The position numbers and the translations under genes are program-made. Below, piece by piece: positions 23,555-33,179 of a stretch of 50,823 nucleotides of DNA. The first letter of the stretch is position 1, and the number at the start of each line of letters is the position of its first letter. A model generated the notes under the pieces. That model searched no databases. It was given only the letters and a program-made list of their open reading frames with translations, and was not told the DNA's origin. Origin of the DNA: Tabrizicola fusiformis (GTDB lineage: Bacteria > Pseudomonadota > Alphaproteobacteria > Rhodobacterales > Rhodobacteraceae); NCBI RefSeq assembly GCF_013328815.1, contig NZ_JABUHN010000018.1, positions 1-50,823 of the forward strand, given 5' to 3'.

Positions 23555-26500
23555 TCAGCTGCCGTTCTGATCCAAGATGACAGCTTGCGCACCTGCTTCA
23601 AACACCAGTTCGGGCAGGACCACCTCCCACTCGTCGCGGCGGAGCAGGTGGTTGTACTCCTCGTCGCCATCCTCGCGCCGCCAGTTCAGGATGGCAGAAA
23701 CCTCGCCGCGCACGAAAGTGCTGCCGTCGGGCGGGGCAAAGGCCCGGGAGAGGCGGGCAAGGGTCTGGCCCTGGGCGTTGTCGATCCGCCAGCGGTCGCC
23801 GTCGCGGATCAGATGAACCGGGTCGCCGGGGCGGGCAGCGGCGATGGCCTTCAAGGCAGGATCAAGTTCACGAAGGCGCCCGGCGAAAGACAGGTCCACC
23901 AGCTTTGGGTCCGGCGGCAAATAGCGCAAGCGGGCCCGCGGCAGGGCTGTGGTATCGGGGGTGACGCGGCGGGCAAGCACCGCATCGTCAGGGCGAACAA
24001 AGAGATGGGGGCCGTCGGTCAGGACGGTCAGCGTCGATCGCGCCCGTGTCATGGCGACATAGAACAGGCGCCGAGGGGCATCGGCATCCTCGCTGCGCGA
24101 TGGGCGATCCCAGCCACCGTTCAGGATTGCCACATGATCGAACTCAAGTCCCTTGGCGCGGTGTGCGGTCATCAGAAGAAGGCCCCGCTGTTCGCCCCGC
24201 ACGTCCCGGGCCCATTCGCCCAACCATTGTACGACATCGGGCACCGGTGCCGCCTTCTCGACGAGCTCGCGTGCAAGAGTGCCGATGCCTTCGCCAATCA
24301 GGTCAGTCCAGCGCGATTGCGGCTGGGCGTTCAGGATTGCGACCAGATCGGGTATGGTGAGCAGCCGGGTCCGATCTGTCAAAAGGGCGCGGACAAATCC
24401 CTGCATTTCGCGCATACGCCACAGGGTGAGCGGCTTTTCGTTGGCCATGTCGATGGGGATGCCCAGTGCCTCGGCATAGGCGCGAACAGGTTCCAGTCGC
24501 CGCCAGTCGCGGGCAATCACGGCGGATCGGCGCCAGGACCAATCGGGGTCCAGCCGTGACAGGCGAAGCAGTTCGTCCAGTGCAGCCACCGCTTGCGCCG
24601 CATCGCCCCCTGCCTCCAGCAGGGTGACGCGCCCTTGCGCCACCGGGTCCAGCGCCGCCCAATCTCCGCCCGGCATCGATTTGGCACGGGCGCGGTTCAC
24701 GGTGATGTCATGGCCCGCCTTCATTCGCTCGGCGGCGGGCGCGATCACGGCGTTTGCCGCAGCAATGATATGGGCGGTGGAGCGGTAGTTCTCGGTCAGC
24801 CAGACCGGCTTGGCGGCATAGTCGGCCTCGAACCGGCGGATGAAGTCGATGCTGGCCCCGGCGAAGGCGTAGATGTTCTGATCGTCATCGCCTACGGCAA
24901 AGAGGCTGATGCGCAGGTCATCTTCCAGCGACCGCCCCGCCACGGCGCCAATCAGGGCGTATTCCTCGGGGCCGATGTCCTGATACTCGTCCACCAAGAG
25001 CCAGCGATAGCCCTGAATCAGCGTCTCGCGCAGCGCCTCGGCCTCTAGCTTACTCAAACCATCGCCACGCAGCAGGGCCACGGCCTGCATGACAATGCCG
25101 TCAAAGTCGCGCGGGCCCTCGTGATCGCCAGCAAAGCTCGCCCCCATCAGCCGCATCGCCAGCGCGTGGCAGGTCGACACCGTCACCCCCGCCGCATCAT
25201 CCCCGATCAGGCGGCGCAGGCGTTCGCGGATCTCGGCAGCGGCGTGGCGGTTGTAGGTCAGAACCAGAATGCCGCGCGGGTCCTCACGCTTGACCCGGAT
25301 CAGGTAGGCAATCCGGTGCACCAGCACCCGCGTCTTGCCCGACCCCGGCCCGGCAAGCACAAGCACGTTCGTCTGTTCGCGGTCATCGCGCACGATCTCG
25401 GCCTGCACAGGGTTATCCAGTGCGTCGACAATCGTCCTCCACGACGTGCCGGTGGTCTGTCGCCGGATTTCCGTGCCGCGCCCCGGCAGCCAGCGGCGCA
25501 GGAAAGCGTCGCGGTCCAGCACGAAGTAATCTTCGGAAAGGCGCTGGGCCTGATCCATCGCCTCCAGCCCCTTTTCGGCATAGGCGGCCATCACATGGGT
25601 CTGGATCGTTGTCTCGCCGTAATGCTCTTCGAGGGGCGCGAAGTGCTGCACGGTGAAGGGGCCACCCTTGGGGTTCAGATGCACAGTGATCGCCGGGCGG
25701 AACACCGTCAGGCCCCGGCCCAAGGTGGCGACTTGCTGTTCGTGCAGCCACAAGAGCGCGCGGTCCATCAGGCGGGTCATGTCCTTGACCTCGGCCCTCA
25801 GAAGGGCATCGCCGTTCAGCGCGTCCAGCATCGCGCCGAGGGTGGTTTCGACCTGAACATCCTTGCCACGCGTGCCCTTCGCCACTTTTCCGGTGAGATG
25901 TGCCAAGAGCGCCCGCGCCCCCTGCCGCCGCAGATCGGCGGTGCGGGCGACAACGGGCCATGACCGCTCAAGCCGCACGAAGATCGTGTTCCGGCTGACC
26001 TTGCGCAGAGTGAGGTTCCCCCGCCCGCCATCCTGATCGCGCCCATCCTGCGCCATGCCGCGCAAGGCCGTTTCCACCAGATCGGGCCGCACCTGCACAT
26101 GCCCCTTGTCACGCAAGGCCTGACAGGTCTCGGTGAGATTCAAAGGTTGCGCCTCGGACCCTTCGGCATCCGGCACGGCCTCTTGCATCATGGCGATCAG
26201 GTCAGCCTCCAGCCGGGCCACGTGATCCAGACGGCGGGCCGAGGCATCCTCGACACCTAGATGAACATAGACCGTGATGCCTGTGTCGTTGCTGGCGATC
26301 CCCAGCGCCTCAAGATCGGCAAAGGCCCGGTGCAACTCGCGCCCCGACAATCCACAAGCGCCCGTCAGATCGTCCGTCGAAACCCCAGCGTCGACCGGCG
26401 CATTCATCACATGGCGAACAAGGTCCATCAGTTGCGTGCGCCTGACCCCGGTGATACGCGCCTTTTCCAGGATCGCCGCCGCCTCATCCACCGACCGGAT

Positions 26501-28663
26501 GCGCAGTGAGGATGGAAACACCTGCACCCGGTTTTCCTCGCGGCTCAGCAGCGTCGCCTCCTCCAGCCAGGCCACGGCGGTTTTCACGCGGGTGTCGTCG
26601 GTGGTCTTGTCGCGCTCGAACTCCTGATCCTTCTCCTCGCGTACGATCTCGCCCGGGGTGGCGACCACCTCGCCCGACTTGTGTTTTTCCATCCGACGCA
26701 GCGCCTTCAGGATCGCGCCGATCTCTTGCCGTGCCAGACGCGAGCGGGCGGAAAGCGAGAATTGCCGCTCCACATCCTCGGGGCTGAACAGCAGCACACA
26801 ATTGGCGGGCGCGCGATCCCGCCCGGCGCGGCCCGCCTCTTGCAGGTAGTTTTCCAAGGACCCCGGAATATCGCCATGCACAACCAGCCGGATATCGGGC
26901 TTGTCGATCCCCATGCCAAAAGCGTTGGTCGCGGCGATCACCCGCAACTGGCCGGTGCGAAACGCCTCTTGCACATCGCGTTTGCGGTCGGGCGGCAGGC
27001 CCGCATGGAAGAAGTCCGCCGCCAGCCCCTGCCCTTTCAGGAACTCAGCTACCTTTTCGGTCGCCCCGCGTGTTGCACAATAGACCACAGCCCCCGAGGC
27101 GCCTTCGGGCGGCAGGTTCGCCTCGATTGCCGACAGGATGTCCGTCAGCTTGGTCGCTTTCTGCGTGGGCAGCACCGCGAAAGAGAGGTTGGTCCGCACG
27201 GCACCGCCATCCAGCAGCAGCAGGTCCACCCCAAGGCGCGTCTGGAAGTGGTCACGGATGTCGCGCACCACTTCCGGCTTGGCCGTGGCGGTCAGGCACA
27301 GGACGGGCGCTGGGCTATCGCCCGAGAATTCCTTGATGAAGCGGCTGACATAGCGGTAGTCGGGCCGGAAATCGTGGCCCCATTTGCTGACGCAATGCGC
27401 CTCGTCCAGCACCCAAAGCCCGACTTCGCGCTGTTGCAGCACGGTGCGGATCGACGGTGACCGCAACTGCTCGGGCGAGATCAGCAGCATCGCCGCATCG
27501 CCCATCCGCACCTTTTCCAGCGCGTCATGACGTTCCGGCAGCGACAGCATACCGTTCACCGTGACCGCCGCCGATATCCCGGCCCGTGCCAACCCCTGCA
27601 CCTGATCGGCCATCAGCGCGACCAGCGGCGAGATCACCACTGTCAGGGCACCGGTCTTGTCGAACCGCGACAGCGCCGGGATCTGGTAGCAGACCGATTT
27701 GCCTGTGCCGGTGGGCAGGATGCCCAGCACCGATTTGCCTGCCATCGCCTCGGCCACGATGCGTTCCTGCAACGGGCGGCCCATTTCATCGACCGGCTGG
27801 GGGCGGAAGGACGGAAAGCCGAACCACCGCTCCAGCGCGGCATTCGGGTTGTTTTTCTCGACGCACCAGGCGCAGCCCGGATCGCCGCAGTTGGTATCGC
27901 GCAAGTGCCGCACGATCCGCCCCGCCTGGGGAAACTGTAGCCGCACCCAGGGCGGCATGACCGAGTCTCCGCCCGCAACCGAAATCCACGACAGCGCATA
28001 GGCCATCGGCCAGCCGTTGCGCGGGTCGGACAGGCGGCCAAGGGTCTGGTCCAGCCGGTGATTGCAGGCGCGGCCATCCAGCAGGCGACGGATGGCTTCA
28101 TGGGCAGCGGCCTCACTGGGCGCTGCGCCGCGCATGAACCGGAACAGTGCATCGAACCCGCCAGAGGCTTCGCCCCGAATTGTCAGGTGATGATAGGCCA
28201 GCAGCGCGTCCGGCGCATCCTGCCCCAGCCGGGAAAAGGCCTCGATCTGATCGGCCAGAACCTGCAGCGCCAGCCGCGCATCCTGTTCGGGGTCATTCAC
28301 ATGCCCGACCTGCAGCCGCCCGTCCTGATAATGTTTAACCAGATGGTGGTAAGGATTGCGCGGAAAGGCCAAGGGGTTCAGCCAAAGAGTATCGATCGGC
28401 GCCACCCCCAACCCCGCCAGCCGCGCTCGGTTCGCCACCAGATGCGGCAGATCGTGCCGCAGGATGTTGTGGCTAACCAGATGCGCAGCCCCTTCACAAA
28501 GCGCCTCCAGCCGGTCCAGCGCGGGCTCCAACGCCGCGCCCTTATGGACCAGCGCCCGTTCACCTCGCACCGCCGCAAAGGCAAAAAGCCGCGCAGATTT
28601 CGGGTCGACCTCCAGATCAACCGAGACGCAGCACGATAAGAAAGGGGCGGGATCGAGGGTCAA
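23555..28663 (-). CDS. Giant exonuclease-RecQ-UvrD fusion helicase
   Basis: A 1702-residue protein combining three enzymes. Residues 10-145: DEDD 3'-5' exonuclease ('VSVDLEVDP' D-x-E, 'VSHNILRHDLPHLV', 'NDPEQDARLALQVL'). A Cys patch 'CGDPGCAWC' near 259-267 may bind zinc. Residues 300-800: RecQ helicase with Walker A 'GILPTGTGKSVCYQ' (about 316-323), 'VLDEAHCVSKWGHDFRPDYR' (DEAH, about 420) and 'GRAGRDRAPANCVLLF'. From about 1095: UvrD/RecB-type helicase with Walker A 'AGPGSGKTRVLVHRIAYL' (about 1108), 'LLVDEYQDIGPEEYALI', 'VGDDDQNIYAFAGA', 'LTENYRSTAHI', 'MTAHRAKGLEFDHV' and 'LFYVAMTRAR'. All catalytic motifs look intact. Start is TTG 28663, the only start compatible with the exonuclease N-terminus. 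Suggested role: DNA repair or defence on invading DNA. Confidence 0.88.
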   Translation of the reverse strand: MTLDPAPFLSCCVSVDLEVDPKSARLFAFAAVRGERALVHKGAALEPALDRLEALCEGAAHLVSHNILRHDLPHLVANRARLAGLGVAPIDTLWLNPLAFPRNPYHHLVKHYQDGRLQVGHVNDPEQDARLALQVLADQIEAFSRLGQDAPDALLAYHHLTIRGEASGGFDALFRFMRGAAPSEAAAHEAIRRLLDGRACNHRLDQTLGRLSDPRNGWPMAYALSWISVAGGDSVMPPWVRLQFPQAGRIVRHLRDTNCGDPGCAWCVEKNNPNAALERWFGFPSFRPQPVDEMGRPLQERIVAEAMAGKSVLGILPTGTGKSVCYQIPALSRFDKTGALTVVISPLVALMADQVQGLARAGISAAVTVNGMLSLPERHDALEKVRMGDAAMLLISPEQLRSPSIRTVLQQREVGLWVLDEAHCVSKWGHDFRPDYRYVSRFIKEFSGDSPAPVLCLTATAKPEVVRDIRDHFQTRLGVDLLLLDGGAVRTNLSFAVLPTQKATKLTDILSAIEANLPPEGASGAVVYCATRGATEKVAEFLKGQGLAADFFHAGLPPDRKRDVQEAFRTGQLRVIAATNAFGMGIDKPDIRLVVHGDIPGSLENYLQEAGRAGRDRAPANCVLLFSPEDVERQFSLSARSRLARQEIGAILKALRRMEKHKSGEVVATPGEIVREEKDQEFERDKTTDDTRVKTAVAWLEEATLLSREENRVQVFPSSLRIRSVDEAAAILEKARITGVRRTQLMDLVRHVMNAPVDAGVSTDDLTGACGLSGRELHRAFADLEALGIASNDTGITVYVHLGVEDASARRLDHVARLEADLIAMMQEAVPDAEGSEAQPLNLTETCQALRDKGHVQVRPDLVETALRGMAQDGRDQDGGRGNLTLRKVSRNTIFVRLERSWPVVARTADLRRQGARALLAHLTGKVAKGTRGKDVQVETTLGAMLDALNGDALLRAEVKDMTRLMDRALLWLHEQQVATLGRGLTVFRPAITVHLNPKGGPFTVQHFAPLEEHYGETTIQTHVMAAYAEKGLEAMDQAQRLSEDYFVLDRDAFLRRWLPGRGTEIRRQTTGTSWRTIVDALDNPVQAEIVRDDREQTNVLVLAGPGSGKTRVLVHRIAYLIRVKREDPRGILVLTYNRHAAAEIRERLRRLIGDDAAGVTVSTCHALAMRLMGASFAGDHEGPRDFDGIVMQAVALLRGDGLSKLEAEALRETLIQGYRWLLVDEYQDIGPEEYALIGAVAGRSLEDDLRISLFAVGDDDQNIYAFAGASIDFIRRFEADYAAKPVWLTENYRSTAHIIAAANAVIAPAAERMKAGHDITVNRARAKSMPGGDWAALDPVAQGRVTLLEAGGDAAQAVAALDELLRLSRLDPDWSWRRSAVIARDWRRLEPVRAYAEALGIPIDMANEKPLTLWRMREMQGFVRALLTDRTRLLTIPDLVAILNAQPQSRWTDLIGEGIGTLARELVEKAAPVPDVVQWLGEWARDVRGEQRGLLLMTAHRAKGLEFDHVAILNGGWDRPSRSEDADAPRRLFYVAMTRARSTLTVLTDGPHLFVRPDDAVLARRVTPDTTALPRARLRYLPPDPKLVDLSFAGRLRELDPALKAIAAARPGDPVHLIRDGDRWRIDNAQGQTLARLSRAFAPPDGSTFVRGEVSAILNWRREDGDEEYNHLLRRDEWEVVLPELVFEAGAQAVILDQNGS

Positions 28664-28920
28664 ATGCTACGCGCCCGAATTCAGGTGACAACACGGCAGT
28701 TGCAACCCATTGATAACTCTGTTGCCTACGGAAGCAATGCTGCCGATTCATCCATGATCCGGCGTTCATACCGCAAAGTACGGATCGCACGCGAGAAGGC
28801 GACACCGTTTCGCATACTCCCGCATGTCAACTTCAGGCCCGGCGCTCTGAGCGGAGTCGAAAGCCGCATTTCGCTGTATCCCGGTCTGCAAGCAGGCCAG
28901 CCTGGACAGTCCGCTGCTGG

Positions 28921-29481
28921 TCAGAGCGCAAGGTGTCTGTAGACAGTTCCCCTGCCCTCAACCTTCTCGGCACTGATAGGCAAGCCCAGTTTCTTCTTCA
29001 GGGCGCCCGAGATCGAACCCCGGACTGTGTGGGCCAACCATCCGGTGGCCTCGACCATCTCGGCGACCGTCGCCCCCTCGGGGCGCTGGAGCATGGCGAT
29101 GATCTGCGCCTGCTTGGTGCCCGTGCGGATGGTGCCGGGTTTCGCGGTGTCGGCGTCGTCGCGCGTCTGCGTCGGTTCCGGATTCGCCTTCCGCGTGCTG
29201 GCGACCGCGCTGGCCACCAGCGGCTCGATCCCGATGGCCTCCAGCCCGGCCTCGGTGGCGATCAGCGTGGTGCCGTGGCCGTCGCCGGTCTCGCGCCACA
29301 TCGGCTCGCCGCGGCGCAAGTTGGCCTCGATCTCCTCGAGCCAGCCGCGGGCGATCATCTTGCCGACCACCATCTTGGCCGCGGCGCCGACCAGCCCCTC
29401 GGGCAGCGGCAGGGCGAGGTTCCCCGGCCGGGACGCGGCGCGGGAAAGGATCAGGGACTGGGTGTCGGAAGGGGTGGTCAT
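28921..29481 (-). CDS. DUF3489-domain protein
   Basis: Predicted 186-residue protein. The C-terminal part 'GTKQAQIIAMLQRPEGATVAEMVEATGWLAHTVRGSISGALKKKLGLPISAEKVEGRGTVYRH' is the DUF3489 winged-helix-like domain found next to phage and recombinase modules in alphaproteobacteria; it very likely binds DNA. The N-terminal half has a second short winged-helix pattern (L-x-x-A-x-x-R-P...). ATG 29481 is chosen because the sequence similarity begins there. Function within the element is unknown. Confidence 0.8.
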   Translation of the reverse strand: MTTPSDTQSLILSRAASRPGNLALPLPEGLVGAAAKMVVGKMIARGWLEEIEANLRRGEPMWRETGDGHGTTLIATEAGLEAIGIEPLVASAVASTRKANPEPTQTRDDADTAKPGTIRTGTKQAQIIAMLQRPEGATVAEMVEATGWLAHTVRGSISGALKKKLGLPISAEKVEGRGTVYRHLAL

Positions 29482-29576
29482 GGGGGTCTCCGTGGCTGTG
29501 GGCGCGCGGTGTGCACGCCTTCTACGGAGGCAAGCCCCATCCTCGGACGGGGAGGGCGTCACGCCGTGTGGACGCT

Positions 29577-29804
29577 TCAGGCGGCGTGTTCGCCTTCCTT
29601 GAAGGCGCTGTCGGTGATCTGGCGCAGCAGGCCCGCGTAGTGCTCCAGCGTGCCGACATGCCCCCAATGGATCTCGTCGGGGTGGGTCGCGAAGTGGTCG
29701 TCGCTCAGGTCCTGCAGGCGGTCCAGCATCAGGTCGATCTCGACCTTGGCGGCCATGAAGGCGTCGAGGGCTTTGGTGTTATCAGTGGAGCGACGGGTGG
29801 TCAT
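29577..29804 (-). CDS. Small conserved hypothetical protein
   Basis: A 75-residue acidic, helical protein: 'ALDAFMAAKVEIDLMLDRLQDLSDDHFATHPDEIHWGHVGTLEHYAGLLRQITDSAF'. It has no enzyme motif. Proteins of this size and pattern occur beside DUF3489 genes in mobile elements of Rhodobacteraceae, where they may act as a pair. It lies 95 bp upstream of the DUF3489 gene on the same strand. Confidence 0.6.
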   Translation of the reverse strand: MTTRRSTDNTKALDAFMAAKVEIDLMLDRLQDLSDDHFATHPDEIHWGHVGTLEHYAGLLRQITDSAFKEGEHAA

Positions 29805-29920
29805 GGCGGTGGCGTCTTTCGGTGAGTTGAATCGTTTCCTTGCGATCAGACTCGCTCTGCCGCGCGCCTCGATCAACTGAATATAAAGCGATATCATCAG
29901 TTTGATTGGGCTATCCCAAC

Positions 29921-30050
29921 CATGAAAGGCATGAGCAAACGAGAGTATGCAGCCCATTCGGACCTCTCCCACGGTGGTGTGCAGAAGCTGCGAAAGATCG
30001 GGCGGCTGGTGTCTACGACGACGGGTCGATGAACGCCGCGGCCCCCGACT
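29921..30050 (+). pseudogene. Remnant of a phage terminase small subunit-like gene
   Basis: ATG 29921 begins 'MKGMSKREYAAHSDLSHGGVQKLRKIGRLV', the N-terminal HTH of DNA-packaging/terminase small-subunit-like proteins of prophages (KREYAAHVGLSHGAIQKLRKTGRLV type). After LV the frame shifts: in the original frame it reads STTTGR and stops, while the next frame continues 'VYDDGSMNAAAPDWPRR', which is the expected continuation (DGSI-AA). So at least one frameshift and then truncation. Same orientation as the prophage integrase module. It marks the left border of the arsenic insert. Confidence 0.6.
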
Positions 30051-30108
30051 GGCCACGCCGGTCCCTTGGCGGCAATACCCTCGCATACGATGCAGGCGGG
30101 ACCGAGTA

Positions 30109-30642
30109 CTACATCAAGGCGCGCACTCGGCTGCCAGTCTTCGCGACCATAGACTGCCTGCACCATTGGATGACGCTTGCGATGTCAGTCGGCAGGGCAA
30201 CCGCTTCATCGCCTGCAAATGCCAGGAAGGCTGCAAGGTTCAGGCCGTTCACTCCGACGAGAACGGGAATTCCCAGATCAACAGCATCGCCGATGACCGG
30301 GACCAACCCTTTTCCCTCGGCTTCGCGCTTGCCGAACTTGTTCACAATAAGAATGTCTGAGCCCGACAGTCGCTGCTGAACCTCGGCAACTGACTGCTCA
30401 AGCGCGCCAGGGTCGAGGGTGCAGCCCCGGGCAAGGTCGCCGCGATCCTCGCTGATCCGGACCACAGGACCTTGAGGAAGGATCAACAGATCCATGTCGC
30501 ACTTGCGACGATCGGGACGTTCGATGTTGGACTGAACAGTTCCAGAAAGTCGAAACCCATCCATCAGCAGCTGGTCGACGACGGCTGCAATGAGCGCATC
30601 GGTGCGACCGCGGCCTTGAAGTGTCACGTAAGCAAGTCTCAC
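30109..30642 (-). CDS. DUF2478 NTPase-like protein downstream of arsenite oxidase
   Basis: A 177-residue protein of the DUF2478 family, related to THEP1-type nucleoside-triphosphatases and usually encoded near molybdenum uptake or molybdoenzyme genes. Recognisable segments: 'VTLQGRGRTDALIAAVVDQLLMDGFRLSGTVQSN' (the position of the P-loop, here degenerate), 'CDMDLLILPQGPVVRISEDRGDLARGCTLDPGALE' and 'SDILIVNKFGKREAEGKGL'. It follows aioA on the same strand, so it is likely co-transcribed and may help supply or insert the molybdenum cofactor of AioA. The role is inferred from context. Confidence 0.75.
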   Translation of the reverse strand: MRLAYVTLQGRGRTDALIAAVVDQLLMDGFRLSGTVQSNIERPDRRKCDMDLLILPQGPVVRISEDRGDLARGCTLDPGALEQSVAEVQQRLSGSDILIVNKFGKREAEGKGLVPVIGDAVDLGIPVLVGVNGLNLAAFLAFAGDEAVALPTDIASVIQWCRQSMVAKTGSRVRALM

Positions 30643-30709
30643 GGCTGCCTCCCCTGCGCCATGGAAAGTCTTGCGCCGCCGACCCTAGGATCGGCGGCGC
30701 AAGTTCAGA

Positions 30710-33169
30710 TCAAAGTTCCACTTCCCACGACTTGTAAGAGACCCGTGCCGCAGCCGGGGTGGCATCCGAAATCTTGCGGATGTTGGCCCAGGTCTGCTTG
30801 TAGTTCGGCAGGATCAACTCGTTCGTGCCGGCATTGATCACGTTCCCCTGCGTACCGTTCGGCGCACCGAAGATCATGAAGGTCTCGTTCCTGCGAGCCG
30901 TGGGCTCAGGGTAGACAAGCGCCTGAGTGGCCCCAACGTCATTGTAGACTTCGACCATATCGCCCGGTTTCAGGCCAAGATCAGCCATGTCTTCGGGATT
31001 GATCTGGATGAAGGGCACCGGGAAGCGGTCCATGACGAAGTCGTTTTTCTGATCAAGGAACCAGTTCTGCCAGTTCAGGTTTGCCCGCCCGTTGTTGATC
31101 AGGAACCGGTGGTTCGCTTGCTGTTGGGCCTTGCCTGGGGCCTGAAGCCCACGCCAGGATCCCATGCAGAACAGCGCCTTGCCATCCTCGCGCCCGTGAC
31201 GGGTAAAGACGCCGTCCTCATAGAGCCGCGGGGTGCCGACCAGAGCGCCATTTTCATAACCCCTAACCGGTTCCTGCACACCGTCATTGCCGGCCGCACG
31301 CAGGCGTTCATAGGTCACTTCCCGATTGCCCGAGTTGTAGCCGTCCATGAAGGCGTCTTCCTCGGTCTGCCAGTCGAAGCCTTTGAACTGGTCGGCATAC
31401 TCGGCCCGACCTTCCTCGCGCAGCACGCGTTCCAGATGATTGGCCAGCCGGGCCGCGATTATGCAGTCGGGCTGAGCTGATCCAGGCGCGTCCATGTACT
31501 TCTCGACCAGCCGCAAGCGGCGTTCACCGTTCATCGAGGTCAGGTTCATTTCACCTGACTCGACTGCGGGCAGGATCACATGTGCGGCCTGACCGATTTG
31601 GCTGTGGATGATGTCGACATTGACCGAGAAGATACCCCCCGCGTTGATCGCGCTGACGATCGCATCGACCAGCTCCTCGCGCGTCGCACCGGCGCGGGCG
31701 TCCATGGCTTCCTTCACCATGTTGGTCCGACGGTTATAGACGCGCTTGAACTCGGCCGCGTTGAGCGTGGTCTTGTAGTGGTCATTGGCCCAAATGTGAT
31801 GGACCTTGCCTCCCCCCGCAATAATGAGCTGATCGATATAGGGAGCAGGACGGCCGACATGCGCGTCCGACGGGCGGAAGTAGCCTTCCTGGTGCCCGCC
31901 CAGACGGCAGACGCCACCGCCTTCGCGACCGATGTTGCCGGTCGAAAGGCCAATGTTCACCAAGGCGCCGATGACCCGATAGTTATCGTTGCCCCAGATG
32001 ATGCCTTTTTCGTAGCCGGTGACCGTCTTGCGACGGCTGCCATCGTCCTTGGGCTTGGCGATCCATTCGGCCGTCTGGATGATCTGGGCCTCGGTCAGGC
32101 CGGTGATGGCCGCCCCGTCTGCAACGCTCATCTTGCAGGCCGCACGCGCCGCCTCGAACGACCCCAGCGACGCCGGATGCGCAGCGTCCTCAGGCACGGC
32201 AACATCACCCTGGAAGGTCGAGTTGGTGATGAAGTCGGCGTCCACCCAGCCCTGATCGGCGATATACGTGAAGAGCGTGTTGAAGAGCGCGAGGTCCGAT
32301 CCCGTCGCGATGGCCAGGTGCAGGACGTTTTCTGCACCTGCGACCTGTTCGCAGCTATCCACCGTCACAGTGCGGCGGGGATCGACGACAATCACCTTCG
32401 CCCCGTTCTGCATCCCCTTCACCATGTGGTTCAGAAACAGGTTGGTCTGGCACTCCATCGGGTTGGTGCCGACCAGCATGATCGTGTCGGCGACCTGATA
32501 GTCCGAATAGGAGTAGTTCAGTTCATCCACGCCCATGTCGCGAGTGCTGTGCACTTCGGAGTTATAGGCCGGGCGGTTGTGGATCCGGCAGTGCTTCACC
32601 TTCATCGAACCGAAGTAGAGCTTTCCGGTGCCCCAGGTGTTCTCATAGCCACCTGCGGAGCCGCCATGGTCGAACATCGAGACATAGAGGTCGTTCTCAT
32701 CATCCTTGTCGATCACGCGCGCGGTCACGCGGGCCACGAGGTCCAGCGCATCATCCCACGATGTCGGCTGCCAGGTGCCATAGCGCCAGACCATCGGTTC
32801 TGTCAGGCGCTGCGCCTGCGTTCCGGTGATGTCGGATCGACGGTTCTCCGCCATGCGAGCCCCGCGGACCGAACCGAGCCCGGAGTTGACCACGCAATTG
32901 ACGTCCGGCTTGATGACCAGATGCACGTCCTGGCCATTTTGCTTGACCACGTTGTACATGGACGGGGCATACCAGGCTTCGGTCTCGGCGCCTTGCTGCT
33001 TGGACAGGTCTTCGCCGATCCAGTTGCTGTCGGTCGTGCCCTGCTTCTTCAGCGGCCAAGTGTAGGCTTTGTAGCCGCAGCCGACGATGCAGTAGTGGCA
33101 GGTGACGTTGTGTTCCTTGGCCCCCGCGGGAATGATCGGCAGGCGGTCGATGTTACGTTTGTAAGCCAT
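30710..33169 (-). CDS. aioA: Arsenite oxidase large subunit AioA
   Basis: A 819-residue molybdopterin (bis-MGD) enzyme of the DMSO-reductase superfamily that oxidises arsenite to arsenate in the periplasm. The N-terminus has the 3Fe-4S motif C24-x2-C27-x3-C31 (HNVTCHYCIVGCGYK), a family mark distinct from the 4Fe-4S type. Further AioA signatures: 'EAWYAPSMYNVVKQNGQDVHLVIKPD', 'HCRIHNRPAYNSEVHSTRDMGV' and 'CRLGGHQEGYFRPSDAHVGRP' (As-site His/Glu/Arg region). There is no own signal peptide; it is exported bound to Tat-targeted AioB. Length is normal. Ten bases separate it from aioB. Confidence 0.97.
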   Translation of the reverse strand: MAYKRNIDRLPIIPAGAKEHNVTCHYCIVGCGYKAYTWPLKKQGTTDSNWIGEDLSKQQGAETEAWYAPSMYNVVKQNGQDVHLVIKPDVNCVVNSGLGSVRGARMAENRRSDITGTQAQRLTEPMVWRYGTWQPTSWDDALDLVARVTARVIDKDDENDLYVSMFDHGGSAGGYENTWGTGKLYFGSMKVKHCRIHNRPAYNSEVHSTRDMGVDELNYSYSDYQVADTIMLVGTNPMECQTNLFLNHMVKGMQNGAKVIVVDPRRTVTVDSCEQVAGAENVLHLAIATGSDLALFNTLFTYIADQGWVDADFITNSTFQGDVAVPEDAAHPASLGSFEAARAACKMSVADGAAITGLTEAQIIQTAEWIAKPKDDGSRRKTVTGYEKGIIWGNDNYRVIGALVNIGLSTGNIGREGGGVCRLGGHQEGYFRPSDAHVGRPAPYIDQLIIAGGGKVHHIWANDHYKTTLNAAEFKRVYNRRTNMVKEAMDARAGATREELVDAIVSAINAGGIFSVNVDIIHSQIGQAAHVILPAVESGEMNLTSMNGERRLRLVEKYMDAPGSAQPDCIIAARLANHLERVLREEGRAEYADQFKGFDWQTEEDAFMDGYNSGNREVTYERLRAAGNDGVQEPVRGYENGALVGTPRLYEDGVFTRHGREDGKALFCMGSWRGLQAPGKAQQQANHRFLINNGRANLNWQNWFLDQKNDFVMDRFPVPFIQINPEDMADLGLKPGDMVEVYNDVGATQALVYPEPTARRNETFMIFGAPNGTQGNVINAGTNELILPNYKQTWANIRKISDATPAAARVSYKSWEVEL

Positions 33170-33179
33170 GATCGCCCCC

